From: Lachnospiraceae bacterium P6B14
GTDB taxonomy: Bacteria; Bacillota; Clostridia; Lachnospirales; Lachnospiraceae
Length of the DNA: 64,000 nt
Reading direction: 5' to 3'
NCBI GenBank assembly: GCA_000687695.1
Contig: JHWZ01000002.1
Span: 124,001 to 188,000 of the forward strand
The position numbers and the translations under genes were made by a program. Shown here one piece after another: positions 17,124 to 25,123 of the stretch. Under the pieces are notes generated by a model that saw nothing but the letters and a program-made list of their open reading frames with translations, was not told the origin of the DNA and did not search any database. Each line of letters starts with the position of its first letter. The stretch's first letter is position 1.

Positions 17124-17537
17124 ATGAAAAGAAAGCGCTCGAAAGTATTAAAAACTGCCGATGAGATTCAGGCAGCGATCAATAAAAAATCTTTTGAATT
17201 AAATTATAACGGTGGAACTATATGGTGTGAGCATCTCGATGGTATGGCAGATCTTGAACAGGAAGTGATTGAAAAGTTTAAAAGGGATCTGCCCAATTTG
17301 ATGCGACCTTCTGTCTCATCCTGCATGATCATTAATTTAGATGAAACGGTAATAACAAAAGCCATAGAGGATGTAATTGTGAACGGTTTGGTTGATGGCA
17401 ATAAACAGTTTAGAAAGATCGCATTCGTAGGCGTTGACAGAAAAACTCATTTAAAATTCAGTGAAATCCATAGCAGAACCGGAGCAATTGTAAATTTTCT
17501 GGATGATTATGAGAAAGCAAAGGAATGGGTGTTGTAG
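17124..17537 (+). CDS. Hypothetical protein with STAS-like C-terminal part
   Basis: This 137-residue soluble protein has no clear ribosome site (TAGGAAAAT). The N-terminus is basic (MKRKRSKVLKTADEIQAAIN). The second half, 'FRKIAFVGVDRKTHLKFSEI' followed by a helix and 'GAIVNFLDDYEKAKEWVL', has the strand-helix-strand rhythm and final Asp-Tyr-x-x-Ala-Lys-x-Trp-Val-Leu helix seen in SpoIIAA/STAS-like proteins. That is a resemblance only. It lies alone between YccF and the second sigma factor. Function unknown. Confidence 0.7.
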   Translation: MKRKRSKVLKTADEIQAAINKKSFELNYNGGTIWCEHLDGMADLEQEVIEKFKRDLPNLMRPSVSSCMIINLDETVITKAIEDVIVNGLVDGNKQFRKIAFVGVDRKTHLKFSEIHSRTGAIVNFLDDYEKAKEWVL

Positions 17538-17786
17538 CTCTTTAATTGTCAAGTGTTTTGGATTCAAGCATCATTACTTACAGAGAACACATAGAGCCCG
17601 ATAGACATTATGTAATTCGCTAGTAGGTTGCTCTAATAATCTTATATGCAGCCCTATTGAAATGAATGACAAGGCTCGTATTTATCTTTTTCAAAGAAAT
17701 ATTTTGGTGGAAATACGGATTTGAAAAAGCAGTTTGAGTATTTTGAAACAGATAGTTGAAAACAGTATGGTGAGGGAGGATTGTTT

Positions 17787-20282
17787 ATGTATTGTCCAAA
17801 TTGTGGTAAAGAGATCAAACCAGGTCAAAAGTTTTGTGTAGGCTGCGGAACGAAAGCAAATCTGAATAGTGCTGATTCGGTTCAAGAATCAGAGAGCAAA
17901 GAAATAAAGGATCTGGTGGAGCGTGCAAAAAGTGGTGATGAGTCTGCATTTCAAGCGCTCTATGAAAAGACGAATAAGCGAAACTATTACGTTGCACTGA
18001 AAATGGTTAAAACCGATGCTGATGCACAGGATGTATTACAGGATGCATATATTCGGATTTACCAGCATTTGGATCAGTATACCTACAATGGAGAAAGCAG
18101 TTTTGCTTCTTGGAGTTCGAAGATAGTATCAAATACTGCACTCAACCATCTTAGGAAGAAGCAAGCTGTCCTCTTTTCTGATATCGAAGGTGACCAAGAA
18201 GGTGATTTCACACTCGAAATAGAGGATGAGGATGAATCTAGGCAGCCTGAATTGGCTTATGACAAAAAAGAAACCTCGCAGATTGTTCAGGAACTACTTG
18301 GGACTCTGTCTGATGAGCAGCGTGTTTGCGCTATGATGTTCTATTATCAGGAGCAATCTGTGAAGGAGATTGCTTCAGAAATAGGTTGTTCCGAAAACAC
18401 CGTGAAGAGCCGCCTTAATTATGCAAGAAAAAATATGATGAGCAAGGCCGAGGAACTCAAGAAAAGAGGAATACTTACGGGAATCCTCTCTATGGCTGCT
18501 CTCTTTGCAATACTTCGCTCGAACGAGGCGATGGCTATGGAGCATATTCCAGAATCAGTATATGCAGGTATTTCGAGTGGGATAAATGGAAATATCGGAG
18601 CAGCAACGACTACAATCACGGAGGGAACAAGCGCTGGATCATCTGTTGTAGGAAGCTCTTCTGCTATGGCTTCTGGAGTAGCTACTTCGAGCGGTGCAGC
18701 AACTGGCGTGGCGGTATCAACAGGTTTGGGATTAAAGATAGCTATAGCAGTTCTTGGGGCGGTTGCGTTGATTACAGCAGGAATTGCAACGACTCTTGTG
18801 ATAACCAAGAACTCAGAACCATCGAAAATTGAGTCAGAAGTGGATAAACCCGATGGCGAAGTTGAAAAGCCGGCTTCAAGTGGCTCGTCAGCAAACGTAG
18901 ATGAAAACAATAATGCGAATATGGATGATAAGACTAAACTCTTGAATGAATTCGCAGATCAGTATGAATACTTAACTCAGTATCATGATGAATTGTCTAT
19001 GGAACTGACCAGAAACGTAGATTCTGAAGGGATAGGAAAGAATGCTGATGTTTCATATTCGGATAGAGTGTTCAGCAATCCACTCAGTTATGCTATCAAA
19101 GATTTTGATAAAGATTCCGAGCAGGAATTAATGATACTTGAGGTTGAAAAGACAAAACCAAAGAGTGAACTCTATTCTAAATCATCAAAGACGCCAAAAC
19201 TTGTAGTAAAAATGTATGAGGTTGTCGGAGATAAGGTTGAAATGGTAGACCAAGTATCAGAGTTCGGTGATGTCATTTTTTCAGGTGGCATGGAAGGATT
19301 GGGAGGTTCTTTTGCAAGCTTTACATTTGAATACAAAGGTAAACAGATAATTGCTTTTCAGGAAATAATGGGTGATATTTCCAGCTTATTTGCGGATGGT
19401 GGTGGAAATACCCGGTTTGCCGCATTAACGTATGATGGATCTAAACTAAACGTTATGAAAGAATCCGTCCTGGAGTTTTGGTCAACTGGTGGCGACGAGT
19501 CTTTTGATTATCATAAAAAATGGTATTCCTTCTATGACGAAAAAGCTATGAAAATGAGAATCAAAGAGTTTAGTTGTGTTGGGATCAAGCTTACAACTGG
19601 TGATTTGATTAATACTGATAAAACCCCATACAACACTGTAAAGAGTGTAGAAACAATATTAAAAGTAAAGAATGAGAACTCTCAATACAATACCGAAGAG
19701 AACGACTATAAATATTTATTAACATTTGAAAGCGGTTTTACTTCGAGTGGGATAAGTATAGATACTATTCAAAATGCTTACAAGGAATACTTTGAGGGAA
19801 GAAAAGGGGAAGTATCAGTAGAAGGAGTAGATGCTAAGGCGGGATCTGGATTCAAGAATGTTTCTCTTAGTTTTAATCAGCTAGATGAGTATAAACTATT
19901 TGACATAGATGGTGATGAAATACCAGAAATGTTCATGTGCGACAAACTAGAAATGGAAGATTCTCGAGAATTCCTTGTTGTCTTTTCTTACAATGATGGC
20001 AAAATAACACCGCTGTTTGCATACAAAGGATATGATGACGCAGCAATATCTGAGGTCACACACACCGGTAATAGCGGTATATGTGTAGAGACCTTTGATG
20101 GAAACTATTATTATATAAAGTATGATAACGGGAAAATGATATCAGATGTTACAGTCACACGCTCTGAAGATGAAGATTACGAATATCATTTCCAGGGAGT
20201 ATACTCAGATGGCCGAAAAATGTCTGAATCAGAGGCGGATCAGTATATGTCAAGTAATACAGGAAGATGGATTATTTCATAA
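17787..20282 (+). CDS. Membrane-tethered ECF-type sigma factor with zinc ribbon, copy 2
   Basis: This 831-residue protein starts at ATG 17787 after GGGAGGA. Residues 1-250 match the factor at 14767 with 13 substitutions, nine of them in the first 42 residues: zinc ribbon, sigma region 2, sigma region 4 and the first hydrophobic stretch are shared, and the DNA is also very similar. After residue 250 there is no similarity beyond composition. It has a Ser/Gly/Thr linker, a membrane helix at about 313-338, and an ectodomain of about 480 residues. That ectodomain holds two acidic calcium-loop-like motifs, 'DFDKDSEQELMI' and 'DIDGDEIPEMFM', as in integrin-alpha or VCBS-type repeats. The shared front and private back suggest the same promoters answer different external signals. 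Which external signal is unknown. Confidence 0.88.
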   Translation: MYCPNCGKEIKPGQKFCVGCGTKANLNSADSVQESESKEIKDLVERAKSGDESAFQALYEKTNKRNYYVALKMVKTDADAQDVLQDAYIRIYQHLDQYTYNGESSFASWSSKIVSNTALNHLRKKQAVLFSDIEGDQEGDFTLEIEDEDESRQPELAYDKKETSQIVQELLGTLSDEQRVCAMMFYYQEQSVKEIASEIGCSENTVKSRLNYARKNMMSKAEELKKRGILTGILSMAALFAILRSNEAMAMEHIPESVYAGISSGINGNIGAATTTITEGTSAGSSVVGSSSAMASGVATSSGAATGVAVSTGLGLKIAIAVLGAVALITAGIATTLVITKNSEPSKIESEVDKPDGEVEKPASSGSSANVDENNNANMDDKTKLLNEFADQYEYLTQYHDELSMELTRNVDSEGIGKNADVSYSDRVFSNPLSYAIKDFDKDSEQELMILEVEKTKPKSELYSKSSKTPKLVVKMYEVVGDKVEMVDQVSEFGDVIFSGGMEGLGGSFASFTFEYKGKQIIAFQEIMGDISSLFADGGGNTRFAALTYDGSKLNVMKESVLEFWSTGGDESFDYHKKWYSFYDEKAMKMRIKEFSCVGIKLTTGDLINTDKTPYNTVKSVETILKVKNENSQYNTEENDYKYLLTFESGFTSSGISIDTIQNAYKEYFEGRKGEVSVEGVDAKAGSGFKNVSLSFNQLDEYKLFDIDGDEIPEMFMCDKLEMEDSREFLVVFSYNDGKITPLFAYKGYDDAAISEVTHTGNSGICVETFDGNYYYIKYDNGKMISDVTVTRSEDEDYEYHFQGVYSDGRKMSESEADQYMSSNTGRWIIS

Positions 20283-20348
20283 TCTGAATGACAGTACTTT
20301 TATGGAAAGATTATACAAGTCTGAAAAATTGAAAAATAGTCATATTGT

Positions 20349-20389
20349 AAAACCAAAACAATAGTTAGCGTGTTGTATAGGTGAAAGGG
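20349..20389 (+). promoter_or_regulatory. Shared 41-bp promoter-like element, copy 3
   Basis: AAAACC (20349-20354), 15 bp, then GTGTTGTATA (20370-20379) and GGTGAAAGGG. It lies 66 bp after the stop of the second sigma factor and leads the frameshifted small gene and the FnIII protein. The upstream A/T tract is weaker than at the other copies. Confidence 0.72.
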
Positions 20390-20454
20390 AAACCTTTTGA
20401 AAGTTACTGTTGAATGTGAATTCGGAATATGATAGAATGAAAGGAGTGGTGGCT

Positions 20455-20617
20455 ATGGACCAGTTTTTTTAGAGCAATCATAAAAAGGGATGCAGATTTT
20501 TTCGATTTACCAGATGAAACCACTAAAACGCTATGGATCCAGATTCTAAGTCGGGTTCATATGAGCAATAAAAACAAAGAAAAGGAAGGTGTTAATCATG
20601 AAAACAAAAAAGACTAG
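20455..20617 (+). pseudogene. Small gene interrupted at a T7 homopolymer (frameshift)
   Basis: An ATG at 20455 after AAAGGAG opens a frame that hits TAG at 20470 directly after seven T. If one T is skipped, the frame runs 54 codons to 20617: MDQFFRAIIKRDADFFDLPD, then ETTKTLWIQILSRVHMSNKN and a Lys/Glu-rich end. The good ribosome site, the sensible composition of the shifted product and its overlap with the start of the next gene suggest a real gene, broken or read by slippage on the T run. The possibility of a sequencing error cannot be excluded. No family recognised. Confidence 0.5.
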
Positions 20618-21665
20618 GATAATTGCCGTATTTATGGCGTTTGCTCTTTCGATTGGAGGCGTATCTGTTCAGGGTCAAGCTACTCCTGCGGAGGCGGCGA
20701 TTGTGGATGCGATTCCATTTCAAGTAGGGGAACTTGTTCAGGGAAGATATGATCAAACATCACAGGACGGAGAATATCTGTATTACTCGTTTACAACAGG
20801 ATCGGATAAGGCATTTTATTCGTTTTCGTTTAACTCAAACAGCGAAGCCTACTGGAACATAGCTGAGGACATCGCCTTTACTGACCGATTCTTTACATAT
20901 GATAGATATGGAACAAGAACTGAAGATCTTCACGCACTAAAACAGAATGCTACATATTTTGTTCGCGTGGAATATGATGAAAAAGACGATAATCCATTTA
21001 CGTTTAGAGTGGATAAGTATGTTGATGATTTGGGTGATGATGCTTTCTCTCCTTATGTGATTGAGAGTGATAAAAAATACTCGTTCAATATACAGAATGA
21101 AAATGACAATGATTGCTTCGAGTTTACAACAGGAAAAACAGATTATGCACTTTCAGTTTCCGCAGGGGACGGAGTGTACTATAATATTTATCTTGATGAT
21201 TTGTTAACAGTTCCGATGTGGAGTTATGATAAATATGGAACAAGATCTATAGATTTATCTGGACAATTAGATCATGGAAGAAAGTATTGGATTGTATTTA
21301 GGGGAAGCGGTAGTTGGTCAAATTATGATCCAGATCCTTATACATTTCGGATGGATACCGTGATTAATGTTTCTGCTCCATCTTTGAGTTTGTCTGAAAA
21401 GAAAGGTCGTAAAGTGAAGTTGACATGGAGTAAGGTGTCAGGAGCTACAGGATATGTTTTGTATAGAGCAGTCGGATATGGATCAACTTTTAAAAAAATA
21501 AAAACAATAAAAGCAAATGCTAAAAGAACTTATACATCAAAAAAACTAAAAAAGCAAACAAACTATTATTATATGGTGCGCGCGTATAAGACGTACAAAG
21601 GCAAGAAGTATTATAGTGAAAACTCTAACAATGTGTCAAAATATTACTATAGCTGGGAAAAATAA
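20598..21665 (+). CDS. Secreted protein with fibronectin type III domain
   Basis: This 355-residue protein starts at ATG 20598 after AAAGGAAGGTG. It has a signal peptide (residues 1-33, cleaved near ATPAEA). Two similar beta units, with 'YDRYGTRTEDLHALKQNATYFVR' and 'YDKYGTRSIDLSGQLDHGRK', occupy about 40-260 and look like tandem jelly-roll modules of the bacterial pre-peptidase type. A C-terminal FnIII-like domain of about 90 residues follows, marked by 'KVKLTWSKVSGATGYVLYRA' and 'NYYYMVRAYKTYKGKKY'. There is no membrane anchor or sorting signal, so it is released or held by charge to the wall. Led by promoter-element copy 3. Confidence 0.85.
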   Translation: MKTKKTRIIAVFMAFALSIGGVSVQGQATPAEAAIVDAIPFQVGELVQGRYDQTSQDGEYLYYSFTTGSDKAFYSFSFNSNSEAYWNIAEDIAFTDRFFTYDRYGTRTEDLHALKQNATYFVRVEYDEKDDNPFTFRVDKYVDDLGDDAFSPYVIESDKKYSFNIQNENDNDCFEFTTGKTDYALSVSAGDGVYYNIYLDDLLTVPMWSYDKYGTRSIDLSGQLDHGRKYWIVFRGSGSWSNYDPDPYTFRMDTVINVSAPSLSLSEKKGRKVKLTWSKVSGATGYVLYRAVGYGSTFKKIKTIKANAKRTYTSKKLKKQTNYYYMVRAYKTYKGKKYYSENSNNVSKYYYSWEK

Positions 21666-21686
21666 TTAAAAAAAAACAAAATTCAT

Positions 21687-21727
21687 AAAACCTACCTCCG
21701 TTTTCATGTGTTGTATAGGTGAAAGGG
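21687..21727 (+). promoter_or_regulatory. Shared 41-bp promoter-like element, copy 4
   Basis: AAAACC (21687-21692), 15 bp, then GTGTTGTATA (21708-21717) and GGTGAAAGGG, after an A-rich tract. It leads the gene at 21771. CTACCTCCGTT at 21692-21702 overlaps the end of the -35-like box and runs into the spacer. It is perfectly complementary to 21754-21764, which includes the ribosome site of that gene, so only read-through messages would fold over the site. Confidence 0.75.
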
Positions 21728-21770
21728 CAAGAAGTCCACATCAAAACACATAGAACGGAGGTAGATTATT

Positions 21771-23867
21771 ATGAAGAAGAATTCAGCGAAAACTCGGTTG
21801 GTTACAGGTTTTATCGCAGTTGCACTTGTACTTGGTTGGGTTCAGATTGGAGGAAACTATATCTCAAGAGCCGCTAGGCATTCAATCCAAAATCCGATTT
21901 CAATTAGCGATGTATCAATGAGATCAGGGAAAAGGGTGACTTATGACACGGTGTTTCTTGGATCATATCCACAGACAGAAGTGAAGTCTTCAGACCCAGT
22001 ATATTCAAAACTACAGGCTGCTACAAATTGGGATATTTGCGGTGATACAGTGGTTGAGGGAACCAAGTATCGCAGAATAAAGCAGTCGGATGCAGTTGGA
22101 TGCACGATGGATCTTGAGATTTGGCACTACGACGAAGAAAACGACGATTATTATTCAGAAACCGTTGAGCCCGGTATTGGAGCGGATGGTTATAGTCATT
22201 GGGAGGATTATGATACCTACCACTATTTCCGATTCGATCCTATCCGCTGGCGAGTTCTCGATACGGATGGTGAAAAGGCACTTCTTTTGTCAGACATCGC
22301 TATCGATGCTCGTGCAACTGATATTTATATGTGGACTCGTCCTGCAGATCCCGAAGATGTCCTTACGATAGACGGGGTTCGTTATCAGTGTATCGATTCT
22401 ACCTGGGATAACTGTGAACTCAGAAGCTGGCTTAATTCATATGACGCTTCTCATAACTACTATAAGGTGAATTGTTCAGGAAGTGGTGAGAAAAGCTTCT
22501 ATAACGTAGCATTCTCAAATAGTGAAAAGTCTGCGATCCTTACGACTTCGCTTAACAATGAGGGTGGAAGGACTGCATGGCATAACGGAAATACGTACGA
22601 ATACACTGTCGGAGGCAGGGATACGGAAGATAAGGTGTTTTTACTTTCCTATGATGATGTCATAAGGAAATACGGGTTTTCTGCTTCTGATGACGTGGCT
22701 GATGAAGCTAGAAGATGTAATCTCAGTGACTATACGATCTCGATGGGGTTATATGGCGAGGCTGATGATGGAAACATCTCCCGTGACAAGTGGTCAGTCC
22801 AGTGGGGGCTTAGGACAGCCACGGATGGAGTGAGCTTCCATTATGGATCTGATCATTACGGATCGGTAGAAAAGACCGGAAAGAGGTACATCTATAGAAA
22901 TCGCGATGGTTCTGTTTATAACTATGGTGACTGGGTTGGAAGATTCCAGGGGGTACGCCCTGCAATGATGCTGGATCTTTCATCAAGTGCGTATTCCTAT
23001 GCAGGAACGGTATGCACGGACGGAACATACAGCGACGGAACACAGTACTCTCTTGGAAACTGCGAAACCTCTCATATGCTTAGGCATGTAGATGCTGTAG
23101 AAGCTACATATGAGTCTGCAGGACACCAGGAATACTGGATTTGTGATCGATGTGGAAAAGTGTTTGCAGATAAAAATGGTCAGATTGAAACAACTCTCTT
23201 TGAACTTGCTATTCCAAGATTGACTGAGAATACACACGCCCCGGTTACCTCTCAAACACCGGTGGTGGCTCCGACTGAAAAACCGAATGAAACACCTATG
23301 CCTGTGCCTACTACAAAACCTAGTGCCACACCAATGTCAACAGTAAAACCAATTGCCACGGTAAAACCAAGTGAAACACCAAAGACTACACCGTCCGTAA
23401 AACCTAGTGCCACACCTTCGTCAAAACCAAGTGTTTCACCTAGTGCCTCACCTGATAATACTTCGGAAGAAGAATCAAGTCAAATACCTCAGGCATCAGA
23501 TAAACCTATAGAGAGTTTTGAGTTGAACCGAATCTGTAGTTCAGGTGTGACATATGAGATTAACGGGTTGAATGCCTGCGTCCAGAAAGTAAAGAACACG
23601 AAAAATGTGACAATCAAAAAAACAATCAAACAGGGCGGAAAAAAGTATAAGGTTACAAAGTTGAGAAAAGGGTTGTTTGCCAGAAAAAAGAAGGTAAAAC
23701 GCATCACAATTGATGTGACATATATTAAATCGATAGGTCGCCATGCATTTGACGGAATTGCGAAGAATGCCGAAATTAAACTGATAGGATCAAAAAAGCG
23801 AATAATGGATGTGAGAGTTTTGATAGTAAGATCAGGACTTCCCAATGGTGTCAAATTGAAGTCGTAA
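21771..23867 (+). CDS. Secreted DUF6273-type protein with BspA-like tail
   Basis: This 698-residue protein starts after CGGAGGTAG. It has a signal-type hydrophobic start (residues 8-28). A large domain at 45-405 has the pattern of DUF6273 modules: 'YDTVFLGSYPQTEV' at the front, 'FDPIRWRVLDTDGEKALLLS' in the middle, 'ELRSWLNSY' with a later 'FYNVAFSNSEKSAI', and 'GVRPAMMLDLSS' at the end. This fold is frequent in Lachnospiraceae exported proteins, and its function is unknown. A short Cys-bearing module (CDRCGKVFADKNG, about 460) follows, then a Pro/Thr/Ser linker (485-570). The C-terminal 110 residues, with 'KKYKVTKLRKGLFARKKKVK', resemble a BspA-type leucine-rich repeat. No wall anchor is present. 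Confidence 0.82.
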   Translation: MKKNSAKTRLVTGFIAVALVLGWVQIGGNYISRAARHSIQNPISISDVSMRSGKRVTYDTVFLGSYPQTEVKSSDPVYSKLQAATNWDICGDTVVEGTKYRRIKQSDAVGCTMDLEIWHYDEENDDYYSETVEPGIGADGYSHWEDYDTYHYFRFDPIRWRVLDTDGEKALLLSDIAIDARATDIYMWTRPADPEDVLTIDGVRYQCIDSTWDNCELRSWLNSYDASHNYYKVNCSGSGEKSFYNVAFSNSEKSAILTTSLNNEGGRTAWHNGNTYEYTVGGRDTEDKVFLLSYDDVIRKYGFSASDDVADEARRCNLSDYTISMGLYGEADDGNISRDKWSVQWGLRTATDGVSFHYGSDHYGSVEKTGKRYIYRNRDGSVYNYGDWVGRFQGVRPAMMLDLSSSAYSYAGTVCTDGTYSDGTQYSLGNCETSHMLRHVDAVEATYESAGHQEYWICDRCGKVFADKNGQIETTLFELAIPRLTENTHAPVTSQTPVVAPTEKPNETPMPVPTTKPSATPMSTVKPIATVKPSETPKTTPSVKPSATPSSKPSVSPSASPDNTSEEESSQIPQASDKPIESFELNRICSSGVTYEINGLNACVQKVKNTKNVTIKKTIKQGGKKYKVTKLRKGLFARKKKVKRITIDVTYIKSIGRHAFDGIAKNAEIKLIGSKKRIMDVRVLIVRSGLPNGVKLKS

Positions 23868-23875
23868 ATCAATAA

Positions 23876-23912
23876 CAAGGGCGGAGAGAGTGTGATTCTA
23901 TCTCCGCCCTTG
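23876..23912. terminator. Hairpin between convergent genes
   Basis: CAAGGGCGGAGA (23876-23887) pairs perfectly with TCTCCGCCCTTG (23901-23912). It lies between two genes that face each other, so it may stop transcription from both sides. It lacks a strong T-run on either strand. Confidence 0.6.
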
Positions 23913-23961
23913 AGAATGAGTAAAAAGGCAAGGCTGATGTTCCTAAACAGATGCAATTTGT

Positions 23962-24876
23962 TTAGGCAGCGGGCAAATCGGGAAAACCGGATTTTTTGTA
24001 AATACCGGCATTGATTGCTTTCCAAATGCCTTTCCCACCGTAATAACTATATTCATTGTCTGAAGTGTGGAGCGAAACACGCTTTCCATTTACATCAAGG
24101 GAAACATTGATATACTCCTTTGCGTATTTGGTTTTGCATGAGAGGTTGATGTTAATTATACCGTTCTTTCTATAAAGAATCTTCTTGATCGAATATTTGT
24201 ACTTTTTCTTTCCATCTTTATAACGAAGTTTCTTGATCTTTTTTATGATTGCAGATGCGCCGGTGTACTTTTTTAGCTGTTTCAGAGAGAGGGTCGTTCC
24301 CCGGTATTCCTCAAAACCTTTTCCGTTCCAGTGCAAGTAGTATGCTTTATCAGTTCCGCCTTCATGACGAGAATTTGCATCGTACTCATGTACATATGAT
24401 ACAAATTCAGCACCATTAGTCTGCGTTAAATACTCACCGACCCCCACTTCTTTTGGACTACCGTATTCATCTAAGTAATAACAAAGAGATATAACGGAAG
24501 CGGCGGTGCCGGCACATTTGTCAAAAACAGCAATCTTTTGAGTGTCATCTATTGTGTACACTCTTGGCTCGGAAACCATGTTATACTCAGTATCAAACAG
24601 CGTTATAACGTTTGATCCTGATACGAAGTAAATCTTGTTACTCCACTCATCACCTTCGTCTGAAACAGCATACAGTTCATACTCTCCGTTCCCGTCGAAA
24701 TCATCATACTGAGAGTATAGGATTTTTATGCCTTTTTGGGTGAGTACGTTTTTTAGCTCGCTTTCAGTAGTTTCAGTCGCTTCTGCTGTTTCAACTGTAG
24801 TTGGAAAAATCACATTTAAGGCCATTAACAGAATGAGTAGACCGGACAATAATGCTTTTTTTACGATATGTTTCAT
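23962..24876 (-). CDS. Secreted protein of unknown function
   Basis: This leftward 304-residue protein has a signal peptide (about 1-31) and starts after AGGAGGGAC. The mature part begins with a beta-rich domain containing 'YSQYDDFDGNGEYELYAVSD', an acidic loop like the Asp-x-Asp-x-Asn-x-x-x-Glu calcium loops of FG-GAP or EF-like repeats. The second half is very Lys/Tyr-rich with 'KKIKKLRYKDGKKKYKYSIK', as in other Lachnospiraceae exported proteins. It faces the opposite way to the regulon and has a sigma-A-type promoter instead of the shared element. No family recognised. Confidence 0.78.
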   Translation of the reverse strand: MKHIVKKALLSGLLILLMALNVIFPTTVETAEATETTESELKNVLTQKGIKILYSQYDDFDGNGEYELYAVSDEGDEWSNKIYFVSGSNVITLFDTEYNMVSEPRVYTIDDTQKIAVFDKCAGTAASVISLCYYLDEYGSPKEVGVGEYLTQTNGAEFVSYVHEYDANSRHEGGTDKAYYLHWNGKGFEEYRGTTLSLKQLKKYTGASAIIKKIKKLRYKDGKKKYKYSIKKILYRKNGIININLSCKTKYAKEYINVSLDVNGKRVSLHTSDNEYSYYGGKGIWKAINAGIYKKSGFPDLPAA

Positions 24877-24908
24877 AATGAGTCCCTCCTAGTAAAGAAT
24901 ATAGGTAT

Positions 24909-24938
24909 ATTATACAACGGCAAAAAGAAAGGTGTCAA
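24909..24938 (-). promoter_or_regulatory. Sigma-A-type promoter of the secreted protein
   Basis: Read leftward: TTGACA (24938-24933), 18 bp, TATAAT (24914-24909), about 33 bp before the start codon at 24876. Confidence 0.75.
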
Positions 24939-24994
24939 TTTGTTTTTTTTCGGAAGAGAGGGAGAAACTTTGTGATTTGTGAGGGTGGGGCAGA

Positions 24995-25024
24995 TAAAAA
25001 AAGAGGAGGAGCAAATGCCCCTCC
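24995..25024 (-). terminator. Terminator downstream of the integrase gene
   Basis: Read leftward, GGAGGGGC pairs with GCTCCTCC (one mismatch) and is followed by TCTTTTTTT. It lies 100 bp after the integrase stop and upstream of the next leftward gene. Confidence 0.8.
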
Positions 25025-25123
25025 GTAAACGACTTGGATTTAAGATGGCGGAAAATCGTTGGTTAAATGATGGTTTATCACGATAATAACATATTGCCAA
25101 AAATCAAGAATTAACAAATTGGA

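Noticed and set aside
23489-24025. A 178-codon minus-strand frame
   Set aside because: It is antisense to the end of the DUF6273-type gene and overlaps the next real gene. Its composition is Phe/Leu/Ile-rich and it lacks a ribosome site.
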